A stretch of DNA of 64,000 nt from Cytobacillus firmus (GCF_023612095.1 NZ_CP086235.1:2119501-2183500); one strand, 5' to 3'; positions 27,460 to 37,706 are shown, counted from the stretch's first letter. The notes: generated by a model from the letters alone, not told the origin. Numbers and translations: made by a program.

Positions 27460-27940
27460 CATGTATGTAGAACAACTCGACATGCATTGGCATGAAAATG
27501 AATGGTTTGCATCCATAGATCAGGCGCTTCATGAAGTCACTGCAGCTGAAGCAGCATGGAGAAGTTCTGGAAACAGCAATTCGATTTGGCAGATTGTTAA
27601 TCACTTGATATTTTGGAATGAGGACATAACCCATCGAATCGAGGGCACTGAAAATCCTCGTAAGGCACAAGACAATGAAGTAACCTTTGGAAATCCGGGG
27701 GATCCAGAGGACGAATCCGGATGGGCGCAGACAGTGCAGCGTCTTAATGACGTCATGAATAAATTAAAAGAAGTCATTGCGGAACTTGATGATGAAAAGT
27801 TAAAAGCTCCGTATGCAGCCAACAGTAACTCTATTGAGCGTTTACTAAGCAATATCATGATGCACGATACGTATCATGTAGGCCAAATTGTTCTTTTGCG
27901 AAAGCTGCAATCCTCATGGCCTGGGGTGGATTGGTCTTAA
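27443..27940 (+). CDS. DinB/YfiT family four-helix metalloprotein
   Basis: A 165-residue DinB-like four-helix bundle. The three metal-binding His are expected in IVNHLIFW and HDTYHVGQI. Family members include thiol transferases using bacillithiol, and many small unassigned proteins. ATG 27443 has GGAG seven bases upstream; the longer frame from 27428 overlaps that site. Confidence 0.87.
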   Translation: MQVVTNMYVEQLDMHWHENEWFASIDQALHEVTAAEAAWRSSGNSNSIWQIVNHLIFWNEDITHRIEGTENPRKAQDNEVTFGNPGDPEDESGWAQTVQRLNDVMNKLKEVIAELDDEKLKAPYAANSNSIERLLSNIMMHDTYHVGQIVLLRKLQSSWPGVDWS

Positions 27941-28176
27941 AACAGCACAATAAAGCAGAATTGACGGTAGAGAGGGAAATAGCCATTATATTAAAGAGAA
28001 AAATAGTAACTGCTATTCTAAGCAGTTTGTTATTGCATTGGTTTTTTCAATCCTTGGCTGGTTTGAAGAGGTAGGAGATTGGGGTATGGCTTACGAATAT
28101 ATTAGTATAAAATGAAGGAAGAATAGAAAATGATTATTATGTATACATGATACTCAGAGAATAGGAGAGCAAATCA

Positions 28177-28599
28177 ATGTCAGAACCGAAGATGAAAGAA
28201 ACCGGCAAAAGTGTAATTGAATTTATTGAAAGTGTGGAAAATGAGAAGAAGAAGGCAGATGCCTATCAGCTGTTAGAAATTTTCGAAGAGGTAACTGGTT
28301 TTGAGGCGAAAATGTGGGGGCCCAGTATTATAGGCTTTGGCAGCTACCACTATAAGTATGCATCAGGACGCGAAGGGGATGCGCCTTTAGTGGGTTTTTC
28401 CCCAAGGAAGGCTAAGATTAGTCTTTATTTGACCTATGAAAGTGAGGAAAGAGAAAAACTATTAGAAAGCTTTGGTAAACACACGAAGAGTAAGGCTTGT
28501 ATTTATGTTAATAAATTAGCAGATATCAATACCAGTGTATTAAAGGACTTAATTAAACTTACAGTAGAAACATATCAGAGTCTTTATCCGAACGAATAG
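28177..28599 (+). CDS. DUF1801 family protein
   Basis: A 140-residue protein with the YdhG/YobT-like DUF1801 fold: MWGPSIIGFGSYHYKY, LVGFSPRKAKISLYL and KSKACIYVNKLADIN are the family core. AGGAGAG precedes the ATG. These proteins are often encoded alone in Bacillus; function unknown. Confidence 0.88.
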   Translation: MSEPKMKETGKSVIEFIESVENEKKKADAYQLLEIFEEVTGFEAKMWGPSIIGFGSYHYKYASGREGDAPLVGFSPRKAKISLYLTYESEEREKLLESFGKHTKSKACIYVNKLADINTSVLKDLIKLTVETYQSLYPNE

Positions 28600-28636
28600 A
28601 ATTATTGCCATTGTTCTAAATCGATATCAACAAAAC

Positions 28637-28675
28637 CGGCGCGTTTCTTTAGCAAGAAAGCGTCTACTTTATCCT
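28637..28675 (+). terminator. Terminator after the DUF1801 gene
   Basis: CGCGTTTCTT-TAGC-AAGAAAGCG hairpin followed by a T-rich tract. Confidence 0.6.
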
Positions 28676-28802
28676 TACACATAAAAATAATGATGATTAT
28701 CTCTACAAGGTGCGTCGAAGATTTAACCAGTTTTTACTGGTTTTATTTTTTATATGAACTTTTATTCCATTACCAGGGTAAAACCTGCCAGATGCGAACG
28801 GG

Positions 28803-29000
28803 ATGATAACGATGACGAAATTATCGTATAGTGGTTTAAAATATGGAGAAAGCGATGTGGAAATAAAATTATTGGTGGATTTACAAAACGATTGGTTGGA
28901 GGTGACGCATACCAAGGAAGTGTCTCAAGTAATGAATAAATCAACTGGCGAATATATCCAGGTGTATCGAAATACCTTAAAATTTGAGGTAGTATCATAG
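28803..29000 (+). CDS. Hypothetical protein (65 aa)
   Basis: A small soluble product, rich in beta-prone residues (VEIKLLVDLQNDWLEVTHT, EYIQVYRNTLKFEVVS). The ribosome binding site is weak (GGGATG), and the ATG at 28812 is an alternative. A good terminator follows at 29034, supporting a gene. Confidence 0.5.
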   Translation: MITMTKLSYSGLKYGESDVEIKLLVDLQNDWLEVTHTKEVSQVMNKSTGEYIQVYRNTLKFEVVS

Positions 29001-29033
29001 TATGAAGAAAATGCGAATTTAATTTATAGTTGT

Positions 29034-29072
29034 AGCCATAACGAATAGCAAAGTTCGTTTTGGCTTTTTTTT
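29034..29072 (+). terminator. Rho-independent terminator
   Basis: GCCATAACGAA pairs with TTCGTTTTGGC and is followed by eight Ts. Confidence 0.8.
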
Positions 29073-29288
29073 GTTCATTTCACAGTTGAATTCGTAAATC
29101 CCAATTATCACTCTGCAATAAATAATTCAGTGTCCTGATAAGGTGTGAATGGATCTGGGAAATGCACTTAAATACAATTTAAATGTTGTCATATTAATAA
29201 AAAATATTACGAATTCGTATGTGAAAGTCATTGCTTTTTAATGTATTTTACTCCAAAACTGAACTGCTCAGTTATATAGGAAAGTCTT

Positions 29289-29864
29289 TTATTTATTTCC
29301 TGTTCCTTTTTCCAGACCTTGAAAACTCTCCATTCTCGTTACCCAGTATCCGCTGTAATATAGAGTGAGAAAGATGACAAAATCATATAAAGTAGACCAG
29401 TTTTTGGGATTGTAGAAATCAATGGCGTTAAATAAATTCATTCCACCGAAAGCTGCAATGGCAGAGAATATGATTCCCTTCAGCAATGTATTCATTTCAG
29501 GTTTAATCTGCAGAGCTAGCATGATACCTACTGGAGCCAGTGAAAAGTGATACGGCAAAAATAAAAATGGTGCCAGGGGGATAATAACCATAGGGTAGGA
29601 CCATAACCCCAAAGATAATGCTGCCAGATCTATTGTCAGGGATAAAATGATGACTGCCAATCCAGCCAGGAGAAGACGCCCGGTGCTGTCTTTCTTCCTG
29701 CACTTAAACCATATCAGCCAGGGAATGATAAACAAAGCAAGTCCGGCCCACCATTGCCACGTATTAATAAAATTATTCTTCACTATATCCGCGAATACAG
29801 AGCTTATATCCGTAAATTGTTCGTATGCCTGTTCAGACTTGACCAGTCCTTTTTCAAACGCCAT
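29289..29864 (-). CDS. CBO0543-family membrane protein
   Basis: A 191-residue protein with about five membrane segments. WQWWAGLALFIIPWLIWF, LSLGLWSYP and FLPYHFSLAPVG are typical of CBO0543 proteins. The ATG at 29864 has GGGGGAG upstream; the longer frame to 29966 has none. Function unknown. It is one of three members in this window. Confidence 0.8.
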   Translation of the reverse strand: MAFEKGLVKSEQAYEQFTDISSVFADIVKNNFINTWQWWAGLALFIIPWLIWFKCRKKDSTGRLLLAGLAVIILSLTIDLAALSLGLWSYPMVIIPLAPFLFLPYHFSLAPVGIMLALQIKPEMNTLLKGIIFSAIAAFGGMNLFNAIDFYNPKNWSTLYDFVIFLTLYYSGYWVTRMESFQGLEKGTGNK

Positions 29865-29944
29865 GGCAGCTCCCCCATTCTTTTTACTTATTTTCAATTG
29901 ATTTTTTTGTATTTTCTTTCCACCTTTAGACAATAGGTCAGAAG

Positions 29945-30112
29945 ATGCCGAACACATTCGAAGCAATCTTTAATATGCTCAGAATTTCATTTGATAATAC
30001 TAATGAATCGAAATCTCCGCTTCATATGATTGAAGTTAGAGACTTGTGGAAGTATGTAACCTTAGTAGAAGAATTTATTCGGTATGAAGAAATGAGCTTA
30101 GTAGAATTATAA
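29945..30112 (+). CDS. Small helical protein or gene remnant (55 aa)
   Basis: The frame encodes an amphipathic helical protein (HMIEVRDLWKYVTLVEEFIR) and ends 27 bases before a strong terminator. No ribosome binding site stands before the ATG, so it may be the 3' end of a lost gene. Confidence 0.35.
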   Translation: MPNTFEAIFNMLRISFDNTNESKSPLHMIEVRDLWKYVTLVEEFIRYEEMSLVEL

Positions 30113-30138
30113 ATTCAGATAAAAGATCCATTTATTAC

Positions 30139-30191
30139 AGGCATTCGGATCTTAAGTTATCCAAATGGCTTAAGGTCCGGTGCCTTTTTTT
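30139..30191 (+). terminator. Rho-independent terminator
   Basis: AGGCA-CGGA-CTTAAG arms pair with CTTAAG-TCCG-TGCCT and are followed by seven Ts. Confidence 0.75.
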
Positions 30192-30313
30192 GTATGTTTC
30201 AGCTATTTTCAGCCGGGTACAAGAAATGAAAAGCTTTTTATTAAAATAGAGAATCCAAAATCCTTTAAGTTATATGAATGAGATTTGGGCTGTACCCCAT
30301 AGGAGGGATATCA

Positions 30314-31978
30314 ATGGATAAGGTGGATACCAGGCATATGGAAAGAGACACCGAGGACAAGCGGCAGAAGGCGACTGGCACTCATGGGATGGCTGCTTCT
30401 GCAGTTCATGAAGCAACGAAGGCAGGTGCCGAAATCTTAAGAAACGGCGGCAACGCCATGGATGCCCTGGTCGCGATCCAATTTGCTCTTAGTGTGGTTG
30501 AAGTGTTTAACACTGGCATAGGAGCAAGCGGATATATCGTGTATTTTGATCAGAAAACAAAAAGACCAGGGTGATCAACGGCCATTCACAGACACCTTCA
30601 GGGGCAGATAAAGATCAGTTCACAAATGAAAAGGGAGAAACCACTCCTTATTTTCAGCAGACCATTGATGCCAGGTTTGCAGGAATTCCAGGCATTATGA
30701 AGGCTATGGGAGAGGGGCATCAAAAGTTTGGGACAAAGCCGATGGAGGACCTGATTGAGCCTGCCGTTAAACTGGCTGAAGAAGGCTTTAGGGTGAATTG
30801 GCAATGGGACGAAGTCATCGAAATCCTTCATATCAGATTGGGGGAAGAAGCAAAGAAATTTTTTATGCCTGAAGGAGTCCCTTTAGTGAAAGGAGATTGG
30901 GTTCGAAACAAAGATCTGGCAAAGACTCTTAGAATCCTGCAAAAGAAAGGGATAAAAGCGATTTATGAAGGTGAAATTGCAGATGCCATCATCCATACAC
31001 TTAAAGAGCAGGGCGGTATTATGACGAATGAGGATCTGCAAGACTATCGGGCACCGATAGAAGAACCTTTGATGGGAACATACAGAGGCTATGAAATTGC
31101 CGTTCCAGGACCACCTAATGGCGGGGGAATTTCATTGCTGCAGATTTTAGGGATTCTGGAAGGGTTTGAGCTTAACAGGTATAGAGTATCTTCCTGGGAA
31201 AAGTATTATTTATTCTCAGAGGCAATGAGATTAGCATTCACTGATAAGCTGGCTTATATCGGAGATCCTAATTTTTCTGAAATTCCGGTTGAAGGTCTGC
31301 TTCAAAAAGAGGGGAAGGATTGACTGGAAATCGAGAAATGCGGAAATTGACTGCGGCAACCCCTGGAAGTTCCAGGGCAGCGATCGTCCGAGAGGCGAAG
31401 TAAAAGTGCATCAAACAGGAAAGGATACTACGCATTTTACCGTAGCTGACAGATGGGGGAACATTGCAGCCTGCACGTCTTCAAATGAGCATATTATGGG
31501 TTCAGGCATCATGGTACCAGGTTACGGATCTTTGCTGAACAATGATTTGACCGATTTTACCCCGGAAGCGAACCATATCAATAGCCTGGCACCAAATAAA
31601 CAGCCGGTCAGTGCAAAAGTACCTGCTGTAGTACTAAAGGATGGGGTGCCGGTTTTAACGCTGGGCTCTCCTGGGGGGCCAACTATTGTTGCTTCAGTTT
31701 CACAAGTTATCAGTCATATTCTCGACTTTGAAATGGATGTAAAAGCCGCAATTGAAGAACCCAGGATTTATAACAGTGTGGGACCGGATGTCTGGTCTGA
31801 GCAAGGTATTGCCCAAAGTGTACTTGACAGACTCCGCAAAATGGGATTTCAGTTTGATGATACGGACAGACCCATTGGGAATGTCCAGGCAATCTTTTTG
31901 GATCATGACACCGGCATGCTGCATGGTGCAGCTGATTCAAGCAGGCCAGGATCGGCCATTGGAATTAATGAAGTATAG
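30314..31978 (+). pseudogene. Gamma-glutamyltransferase (YwrD-like), broken by two frameshifts
   Basis: Three overlapping frames together make one gamma-glutamyltransferase of about 550 residues. Frame one has GMAASAVHEATKAGAEILRNGGNAMDA; frame two VINGHSQTPSG to ISLLQILGILEG; frame three carries the autocleavage site DTTHFTVADRWGN, where the Thr becomes the small-subunit nucleophile, and GSPGGPTI. Adding one G at 30569-30571 joins frames one and two; the second break lies near 31300-31320. ATG 30314 has AGGAGG upstream. The M20 peptidase gene follows by 30 bases, so the pair formed an operon for glutamyl-peptide use. Confidence 0.85.
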
Positions 31979-32008
31979 CCAGAAGATTATTAAAAAGGAG
32001 TGATTGCG

Positions 32009-33157
32009 TTGAATCAATATGAAGCCTATTTGGATGACAAAATGCCTGAAATGATGAACCTGCTCGAGGAACTGGTGAATATAGACAGCGGCTCTTACCA
32101 TAAAGAAGGAGTGGACAAGGTTGGTACTGTTTTGAGGAAGGAATTTGAGAAGTTGGAAATGGATGTTCTTGTTCACCGTGAAGCGGAGTATGGAGACCAT
32201 CTGGAGATAAAAGCCGAAAAGGATAGTGACCCTAAAATCATTATTATTGCCCATATGGATACCGTATTTCCAGAGGGAGAATCAGAAAAACGGCCATTCA
32301 AAGTGATTGGTGATAAAGCTTATGGACCGGGAGTGAGTGATGAAAAGGCAAGCCATGTATCCGTTTTGTACGCATTGAAACTTCTAAAGGAAAGAGGCTC
32401 GGAAGCATATAAAAATGTACATCTGATTTTTAATAGTGATGAAGAAATCGGATCACGAAAATCAAAAGCCATTATAAAAGAGGCGTCGATAGGTAAAAAA
32501 TTCTCACTTGTCGTTGAATCCGGAAGACCCGATGACGGCATAGTGACAGAGAGAAAAGGAATTGGCAGGTTTATCTTTGATGTTAAAGGAAAAAGTGCCC
32601 ATGCCGGAGTTGAACCAGAAAGAGGGAGAAGTGCCATCGATGAACTGGCACATAAAGTAGTTAAACTTCATGACTTAAATGACTATGAGCGGGGCTTATC
32701 GGTCAATGTGGGTTTAATTCAAGGCGGCATCTCATCCAATACCGTCGCTCCGGATGCAGAAGCACAAGCGGATGTACGAGTGAAGAACATGGAACAGGCA
32801 AAGGAAATCACTGCAAAAATCACAGAAATTGCAGAGGAGGAGGAGGTGCAGGGAACAGAAACCAGCTTATCAGGTAAAATTGGAAGACCGCCAATGGAAA
32901 AAGTCGCAGGAACGGATAATTTGATTGAGGAAATAAAGGCTGCAGGGGAAGAACTGGGAATGTCGATCAGAGAAGTCAGCACCGGCGGAGGTTCGGATGC
33001 AGCGTATACATCCACTGAAGGTATCCCAACCGTAGACGGAATGGGGCCGCTCGGAGAATTTTCCCACAGTGAGACGGATGAATATGTCGATTTAAAAACA
33101 TTTCCGAAGCGAGCGGCTTTATTGGCAAGAACGATTGAAAGGTTAAGCAGGGTATAG
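32009..33157 (+). CDS. M20 family metallopeptidase (glutamate carboxypeptidase/CPG2 type)
   Basis: A 382-residue zinc peptidase. AHMDTVFP carries a metal-binding His and Asp; GPGVSDEKAS the bridging Asp; NSDEEIGS the catalytic Glu pair; GKSAHAG marks the dimerisation domain. GPGVSD replaces the usual GPGxxDMKG. It hydrolyses a C-terminal peptide or N-acyl bond. The TTG at 32009 has AAGGAG eight bases upstream. It probably worked with the broken gamma-glutamyltransferase just upstream. Confidence 0.9.
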   Translation: MNQYEAYLDDKMPEMMNLLEELVNIDSGSYHKEGVDKVGTVLRKEFEKLEMDVLVHREAEYGDHLEIKAEKDSDPKIIIIAHMDTVFPEGESEKRPFKVIGDKAYGPGVSDEKASHVSVLYALKLLKERGSEAYKNVHLIFNSDEEIGSRKSKAIIKEASIGKKFSLVVESGRPDDGIVTERKGIGRFIFDVKGKSAHAGVEPERGRSAIDELAHKVVKLHDLNDYERGLSVNVGLIQGGISSNTVAPDAEAQADVRVKNMEQAKEITAKITEIAEEEEVQGTETSLSGKIGRPPMEKVAGTDNLIEEIKAAGEELGMSIREVSTGGGSDAAYTSTEGIPTVDGMGPLGEFSHSETDEYVDLKTFPKRAALLARTIERLSRV

Positions 33158-33169
33158 AATAAGAACTTA

Positions 33170-33201
33170 ATTGCTCGGCCTGTGTGGGCCGGGTTTTTCT
33201 G
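33170..33201 (+). terminator. Rho-independent terminator
   Basis: CTCGGCC-TGTGT-GGGCCGGG hairpin followed by TTTTTC, after the M20 stop codon. Confidence 0.75.
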
Positions 33202-33319
33202 TGGGGAAATTGAATAGCCCATGTAAGAATAAAAGCTTTGAGCCTGCAGATTTGGATTCATTTTTAAAAGGAAAGTGAGCCTCCATTTATCCTTACTTCA
33301 ATAAAAAAATAATAAAAAA

Positions 33320-33352
33320 CATTATTTATTTATTGAAAAACGATAAATAATG
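33320..33352 (+). promoter_or_regulatory. Operator region of the DUF2975/HTH operon
   Basis: A perfect 10-bp inverted repeat CATTATTTAT/ATAAATAATG encloses TTTATTG-N5-CGATAAA (33329-33347), close to the palindrome before the other DUF2975 gene (4712-4730). Likely target of the HTH protein encoded at 33886. Confidence 0.55.
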
Positions 33353-33393
33353 TAATAGAATCAAAATGAAAATATGAAGTGAGGTGTATATTC

Positions 33394-33876
33394 ATGGAAA
33401 AAGTAACAACATTGTTTTTAAAAATAGCCGTCTTCCTTTTGGGGGTACCGATTTTGGTTTTGTGCATTTTTTTGGTACCTGAGCTGGGGGAAGCTGCAGG
33501 TGAATTGCTGCCGAATTTTGTTTTCATTAAATATTTGGTTTACATCGTGTTTTATGCTTCGACGATTCCTTTTTATTTTGCGCTGTATCAGGCTTTCAAA
33601 CTTTTGCGCTATATTGACAAAAATAAAGCTTTCTCAGATTTATCTGTCATAGCTTTAAAGAAAATTAAATATTGTGCCATCACCATCGCTGGATTGCATG
33701 TACTGGTAGTACCGGTCTTCTATCTCTTTGCGGAATTTGAAGATGCCCCTGGTGTCATCTTCGCTGGCTTGCTGGTTCCTTTTGCTTCAATGGTTATCGC
33801 AGTCTTTGCGGCTGTTCTGCAAAAGCTTTTGCAAGAGGCAATCGATATAAAATCAGAAAACGATTTAACGGTCTGA
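33394..33876 (+). CDS. DUF2975 family membrane protein
   Basis: A 160-residue protein with four membrane helices and the family stretch YQAFKLLRYIDKNKAFSDLS. ATG 33394 is preceded by GAGGTG; the GTG at 33379 lies inside that region. The next gene encodes a YozG-like HTH protein, the usual partner. Such pairs may form a membrane-linked switch, but function is unknown. Confidence 0.88.
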   Translation: MEKVTTLFLKIAVFLLGVPILVLCIFLVPELGEAAGELLPNFVFIKYLVYIVFYASTIPFYFALYQAFKLLRYIDKNKAFSDLSVIALKKIKYCAITIAGLHVLVVPVFYLFAEFEDAPGVIFAGLLVPFASMVIAVFAAVLQKLLQEAIDIKSENDLTV

Positions 33877-33885
33877 GGTGAGAAC

Positions 33886-34095
33886 ATGGCTATTATTATA
33901 AATGTTGATGTGATGCTGGCTAAAAGGAAAATGAGTGTAACAGAATTGTCAGAGAGAGTGGGAATCACAATGGCAAATCTCTCTATATTGAAGAATGGAA
34001 AAGCAAAAGCGATCCGATTTTCAACCTTGGAGGCCATTTGCAAGGCGCTGGATTGCCAGCCTGGAGATATTCTGGAATATCGAAGTGATGAATAA
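33886..34095 (+). CDS. YozG-like Cro/C1 HTH regulator
   Basis: A 69-residue HTH protein (KMSVTELSERVGITMANLSILKNGKA) ending with LDCQPGDILEYRSDE, typical of the YozG group that follows DUF2975 genes. GAGGTGAG precedes the ATG, nine bases after the membrane gene stop. It probably represses its own operon through the palindrome at 33320-33352. Confidence 0.9.
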   Translation: MAIIINVDVMLAKRKMSVTELSERVGITMANLSILKNGKAKAIRFSTLEAICKALDCQPGDILEYRSDE

Positions 34096-34105
34096 GTGGA
34101 ACAGG

Positions 34106-34147
34106 GGGACAGGTTCATCGTCCCGATTGGGACAATGAACCTGTCCC
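34106..34147. repeat. GGGACAGGTTCAT hairpin element
   Basis: GGGACAGGTTCATcGTCCC is almost perfectly inverted within 42 bases, with an extra TTTGTCCC afterwards. Such GGGACAGG palindromes recur in Bacillus genomes. It may also terminate the HTH operon. Confidence 0.6.
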
Positions 34148-34174
34148 TTTGTCCCAATGAAAGGGGGATTTCAG

Positions 34175-35002
34175 ATGCAAATGACCATTCGAAAAATGGA
34201 AGCTCAGCTGATGAACGCACTGCAGCAGCTCGTTCGTTTCGGCTGGAAACAGGCTTTATCTTGTTTGTTTCCTGTTGTTATTTTTGCTTCTTTAGCTTTA
34301 ACCAAATTCCTGCCGCTGTCTATTCTGCCGCGATATGACTGGATGCTGATCATCTGTCTGCTGATGCAGTGGTTCATGGTGCGCTCTGGGCTAGAAACAA
34401 AGGATGAATTGAAGGTTATAACTTTATTCCACATTATTGGTCTTGCACTTGAACTATTTAAGGTGCATATGGGCTCATGGGCTTATCCGGAGGAGGGTTA
34501 TTCCAAAGTGTTGGGTGTTCCTTTGTACAGCGGTTTCATGTATGCCAGTGTAGCAAGTTATCTCTGCCAGGCTTGGAGAAGGCTTAATGTTAAACTGATA
34601 AAATGGCCGCCTTCCCTCGCAGTAATGCCTCTTGCTGCTGCGATTTATTTAAATTTTTTCACCCATCATTATTGGATCGATATCCGCTGGTGGCTGTCAG
34701 GAATGGTTTTGATTGTTTATTGGAGATCCTGGGTCAGTTACGAGGTAGGCGGAATCCAATACCGTATGCCGCTTGCCCTTTCTTTTGTGCTGATCGGGTT
34801 CTTCATATGGGTAGCCGAAAATATTGCCACCTTCTTTGGAGCTTGGGAATATCCCAATCAGGCAGATGCTTGGAGTCTAGTTCATCTGGGAAAGGTGAGT
34901 TCCTGGCTGCTATTAGTGATTGTCAGCTTTCTTATCGTGGCTACGCTAAAGAGGGTTAAAGGAAACAGTTCCGCTGGCACAGCTGCTAGTCAAACTAGAT
35001 AA
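34175..35002 (+). CDS. DUF817 family membrane protein
   Basis: A 275-residue protein with about seven membrane segments. Family motifs include VHMGSWAYPE, GVPLYSGFMYASVASYLCQAWRR and FFGAWEYPNQADAWSLVHLGK. ATG 34175 follows AAAGGGGG at good spacing. Function unknown; often a lone gene. CBO0543 proteins use similar W(S/A)YP motifs, so the two families may share features. Confidence 0.87.
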   Translation: MQMTIRKMEAQLMNALQQLVRFGWKQALSCLFPVVIFASLALTKFLPLSILPRYDWMLIICLLMQWFMVRSGLETKDELKVITLFHIIGLALELFKVHMGSWAYPEEGYSKVLGVPLYSGFMYASVASYLCQAWRRLNVKLIKWPPSLAVMPLAAAIYLNFFTHHYWIDIRWWLSGMVLIVYWRSWVSYEVGGIQYRMPLALSFVLIGFFIWVAENIATFFGAWEYPNQADAWSLVHLGKVSSWLLLVIVSFLIVATLKRVKGNSSAGTAASQTR

Positions 35003-35029
35003 CTTAAGAGATTATGTTTATTTGCCTGT

Positions 35030-35521
35030 TTAAAGGTAATCAAACAAAAATAAATAAAGGGCTGCAATCGGAGCCGAAAGAATTAGTGCCCGCAGTTTAT
35101 GGACATAATGTAATCGGATCATAGGAAACATAATGACGACAAATAAAAAAGACCACCAAATATTCCAGCCATTATGGTAGCTTATGAAATGAAAGCGGAA
35201 TGCCAGCCATTCAGTTGACCAAAACAAAAATATCCAATATATAAAATAAAGTATTTTACTTTTAAACTTGGCGGGATAATTAGATAGGAACACAAAACCA
35301 ATTAATGGATTGATCACAATATTGTGCATTAAATGGACTCCCATTAGAGTCAGAGTGTCTTTTTCCAGTTCCCATAAGTGAAAATGACTATGTGAAATAA
35401 ATTCATAAATGAAAGAGGCCACGGAAATATAGAGCATAGTAGGATAGTATCTTTCCCAGTTTTTCCAGTCGCCTTTTATACAAGAAAGAATGATTACCAA
35501 TATTACAAGGATGTAATGCAT
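35030..35521 (-). CDS. CBO0543-family membrane protein
   Basis: A 163-residue protein with five membrane segments; WKNWERYYPTMLYISV and NGWNIWWSFLFV align well with the copy at 3030 (WREIYPTLLFW, GWSLLWSF). GAGGTG precedes the ATG at 35521. Convergent with the DUF817 gene. Function unknown. Confidence 0.8.
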   Translation of the reverse strand: MHYILVILVIILSCIKGDWKNWERYYPTMLYISVASFIYEFISHSHFHLWELEKDTLTLMGVHLMHNIVINPLIGFVFLSNYPAKFKSKILYFIYWIFLFWSTEWLAFRFHFISYHNGWNIWWSFLFVVIMFPMIRLHYVHKLRALILSAPIAALYLFLFDYL

Positions 35522-35677
35522 AGGTTCACCTCATTTTACTGTTAACTAGTATGGACGATATTTGTAAACAAATACCTTCATTTGTAAAAAATAGGCAATT
35601 CATCCTTGTAATCTATTTATGGGAATCTGAATGACTGCTTAAACCATTCATACCTTGGAGCAATAACCCATTCATGG

Positions 35678-36440
35678 CTATTCAGGTGTATCCGCCGTAT
35701 TTCCTTTTTTCACTAAATATAATGCCGTAATCCATGAAGTAACGGGAATCACCATTGTTACCCCAATTCCTGCACAGAAGATCGTAATCATCTCGCCGCT
35801 GAAAATCTTGGAATTGATAATTTCACCTGGTGAATAAGATAGGTCTTTAAACCATATAAGCAGTGCTAAATATCCGCCAAAGAAGGCGAAAAATAACGTG
35901 TTGGTGCTTGTTCCGAGAATATCCTTACCGATGCTGATGCCGGCTTGGAATAATTCCCGGGTGGTGATATTGAATTTCCCGCATTGGGGAAGAAATGGCC
36001 ATAGCAGCATCTGTTATGGCGCCGATGGTACTCATGATGATGACAGAAGCAGCCACTTTTACAAAATCAATCCCAATATAAAGGGAAAATATGCTCAACT
36101 CCTCTATTTCCTCTTCACCAAATCCTTGAATCATGGCATTTTCGGCAATGATGACAATGAACACAATGAGAACAACCGTAGTAATGATAGAAGCCAGAAA
36201 TGCGGTGATCGTCTTAATGTTCACTTCATTTATAAAAAATAGATTGATACAGCCAATGAAGGCACATGCGAATAATGTAACGATAATTGGATTGATGTTT
36301 GGATCGTTCATAAAGAAAAGGACAAATATAATCACTCCGAAGTTGAGGAAAATCGCAAAAAATGATCGGGCTCCTTTTTTCCCGCCGATAAGGGTCATCA
36401 GAATAAATAATATGGCTGCCAGCACTAGTATTGCATTCAT
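35678..36440 (-). pseudogene. YibE/F family membrane protein (second gene), frameshifted
   Basis: Two frames give one YibF-like protein of about 250 residues. The first (from 36440) runs to AITDAAMAISSPMREI, where a shift occurs near 35985-36000; the second resumes NITTRELFQAGISIGKDILG and continues to the C terminus. Several membrane helices, with GTSTNTLFFAFFGGYLALL as the family signature. It overlaps the upstream yibE-like gene by four bases. Function of this family is not established; both members are broken here. Confidence 0.75.
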
Positions 36441-37545
36441 TTTCGTGCCCTCTTTCTATTAATGAAATATATGGCAGTATAGAGGCCAATCGGAATGGTG
36501 ATGACGATTCCGATTCCTCCGGCAAGTGCACGGGCTAATTCCAGTGAAAGGTTCATGGATAGGCTGAACCCGAGCGGTGAGTCATTTTTTATATACAAAA
36601 TGAGCATCGGAATGGAGCCGCTGATATAGGCGAAAAACAAAATATTCGTCATGGTGCCCATAATGTCTTTGCCCACTTCCATTCCAGAGCGCTTAAGAGC
36701 TTGCACGGGAATGCTGTTATTCTTTTCATATAAGCTAAACAGTGAAGAGGACATGGTAATGGCTACATCCATAACCGCTCCTAACGAGCCGATAAATAAA
36801 CCGGCTAAGAACACCATTCGATAGGGCCTCGTTATAAACTGAAGCTCTTCGTATCTCAGCCCTTTCCCGCCAGTTAGCCAAATGACCAGATAAGTGATCA
36901 ATAATGACAAAAATACTGCCGCAAGCGTTGCGATAATGGCAGCATATGTTTTTTCGTTAAAGCCGTTTACGAGCAGAAGGTAGGTAACGGTAAATAAGAT
37001 GACTGCCGCACTGCATATCAGCAGCAGGCTTATTTCCGGATTCTTCAGATATACATCCAATACATAGGATAGCAGCACGGCATTGACTGCCAGGCTGATG
37101 ATGGAAAAGAGACCTTGCTTTTTACCGACAAAGAGAAGTAGATCCATGCTGTGATTAGTATGTAATGATCCCGCTTCAGATCAAGGATATCTCCGCTTAA
37201 TTCTGCAGCACCTGCTGTTTTCTCCTTTATGGACACAAATAATTTTTGCCCGCTTTGAATTTCATAGTCATAGGCTTTGGATTTAGAATACTGATTTGTT
37301 ATGAGAATATGCTGTCCTTTTGCTTTTCCATTCGTAATTTCGGCTATGATCCGCTGTTCATAAACGCGGTCTTCATTATCGTAAATATCCGTAACTTCTT
37401 CAGAGTGAACAAGTTTGACTTCCTTTACTTCTGCTATTGTGCGTTCATAGAAAGAATCATTGTTTTGGACCAACAGTATGGAGGCAGCTATGCATATTGC
37501 CAATATAATATAAAAATAGATCACTTTATTAGGGATGTTACTCAA
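36437..37545 (-). pseudogene. YibE/F family membrane protein (first gene), frameshifted
   Basis: The N-terminal part (TTG start at 37545, with GGAGG upstream) has one membrane helix and a soluble domain (YERTIAEVKEVKLVHSEE, ITNQYSKSKAYDYEIQSGQK). After KRDHYILITA the frame changes near 37120-37150 and continues with MDLLLFVGKKQGLFSI and six helices including GAVMDVAITMSSSL and KDIMGTMTNILFFAY. Together they give about 370 residues, the normal YibE/F architecture. Two overlapping separate genes are possible but less likely. Confidence 0.72.
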
Positions 37546-37706
37546 AATAAACCTCCGGAAGTATAAAAATAGAAGAGCTTTGCAAAGGACTAAGGATATC
37601 AGTAACTTTTTCGGACAGTCAAGTTTATCCCTGTTCTGGAGGGGAGACTTGTCACTCAAAAAAAAATCATCCAAAAGGATGAAAGAGCAGCTAATTCATG
37701 AAGTTA

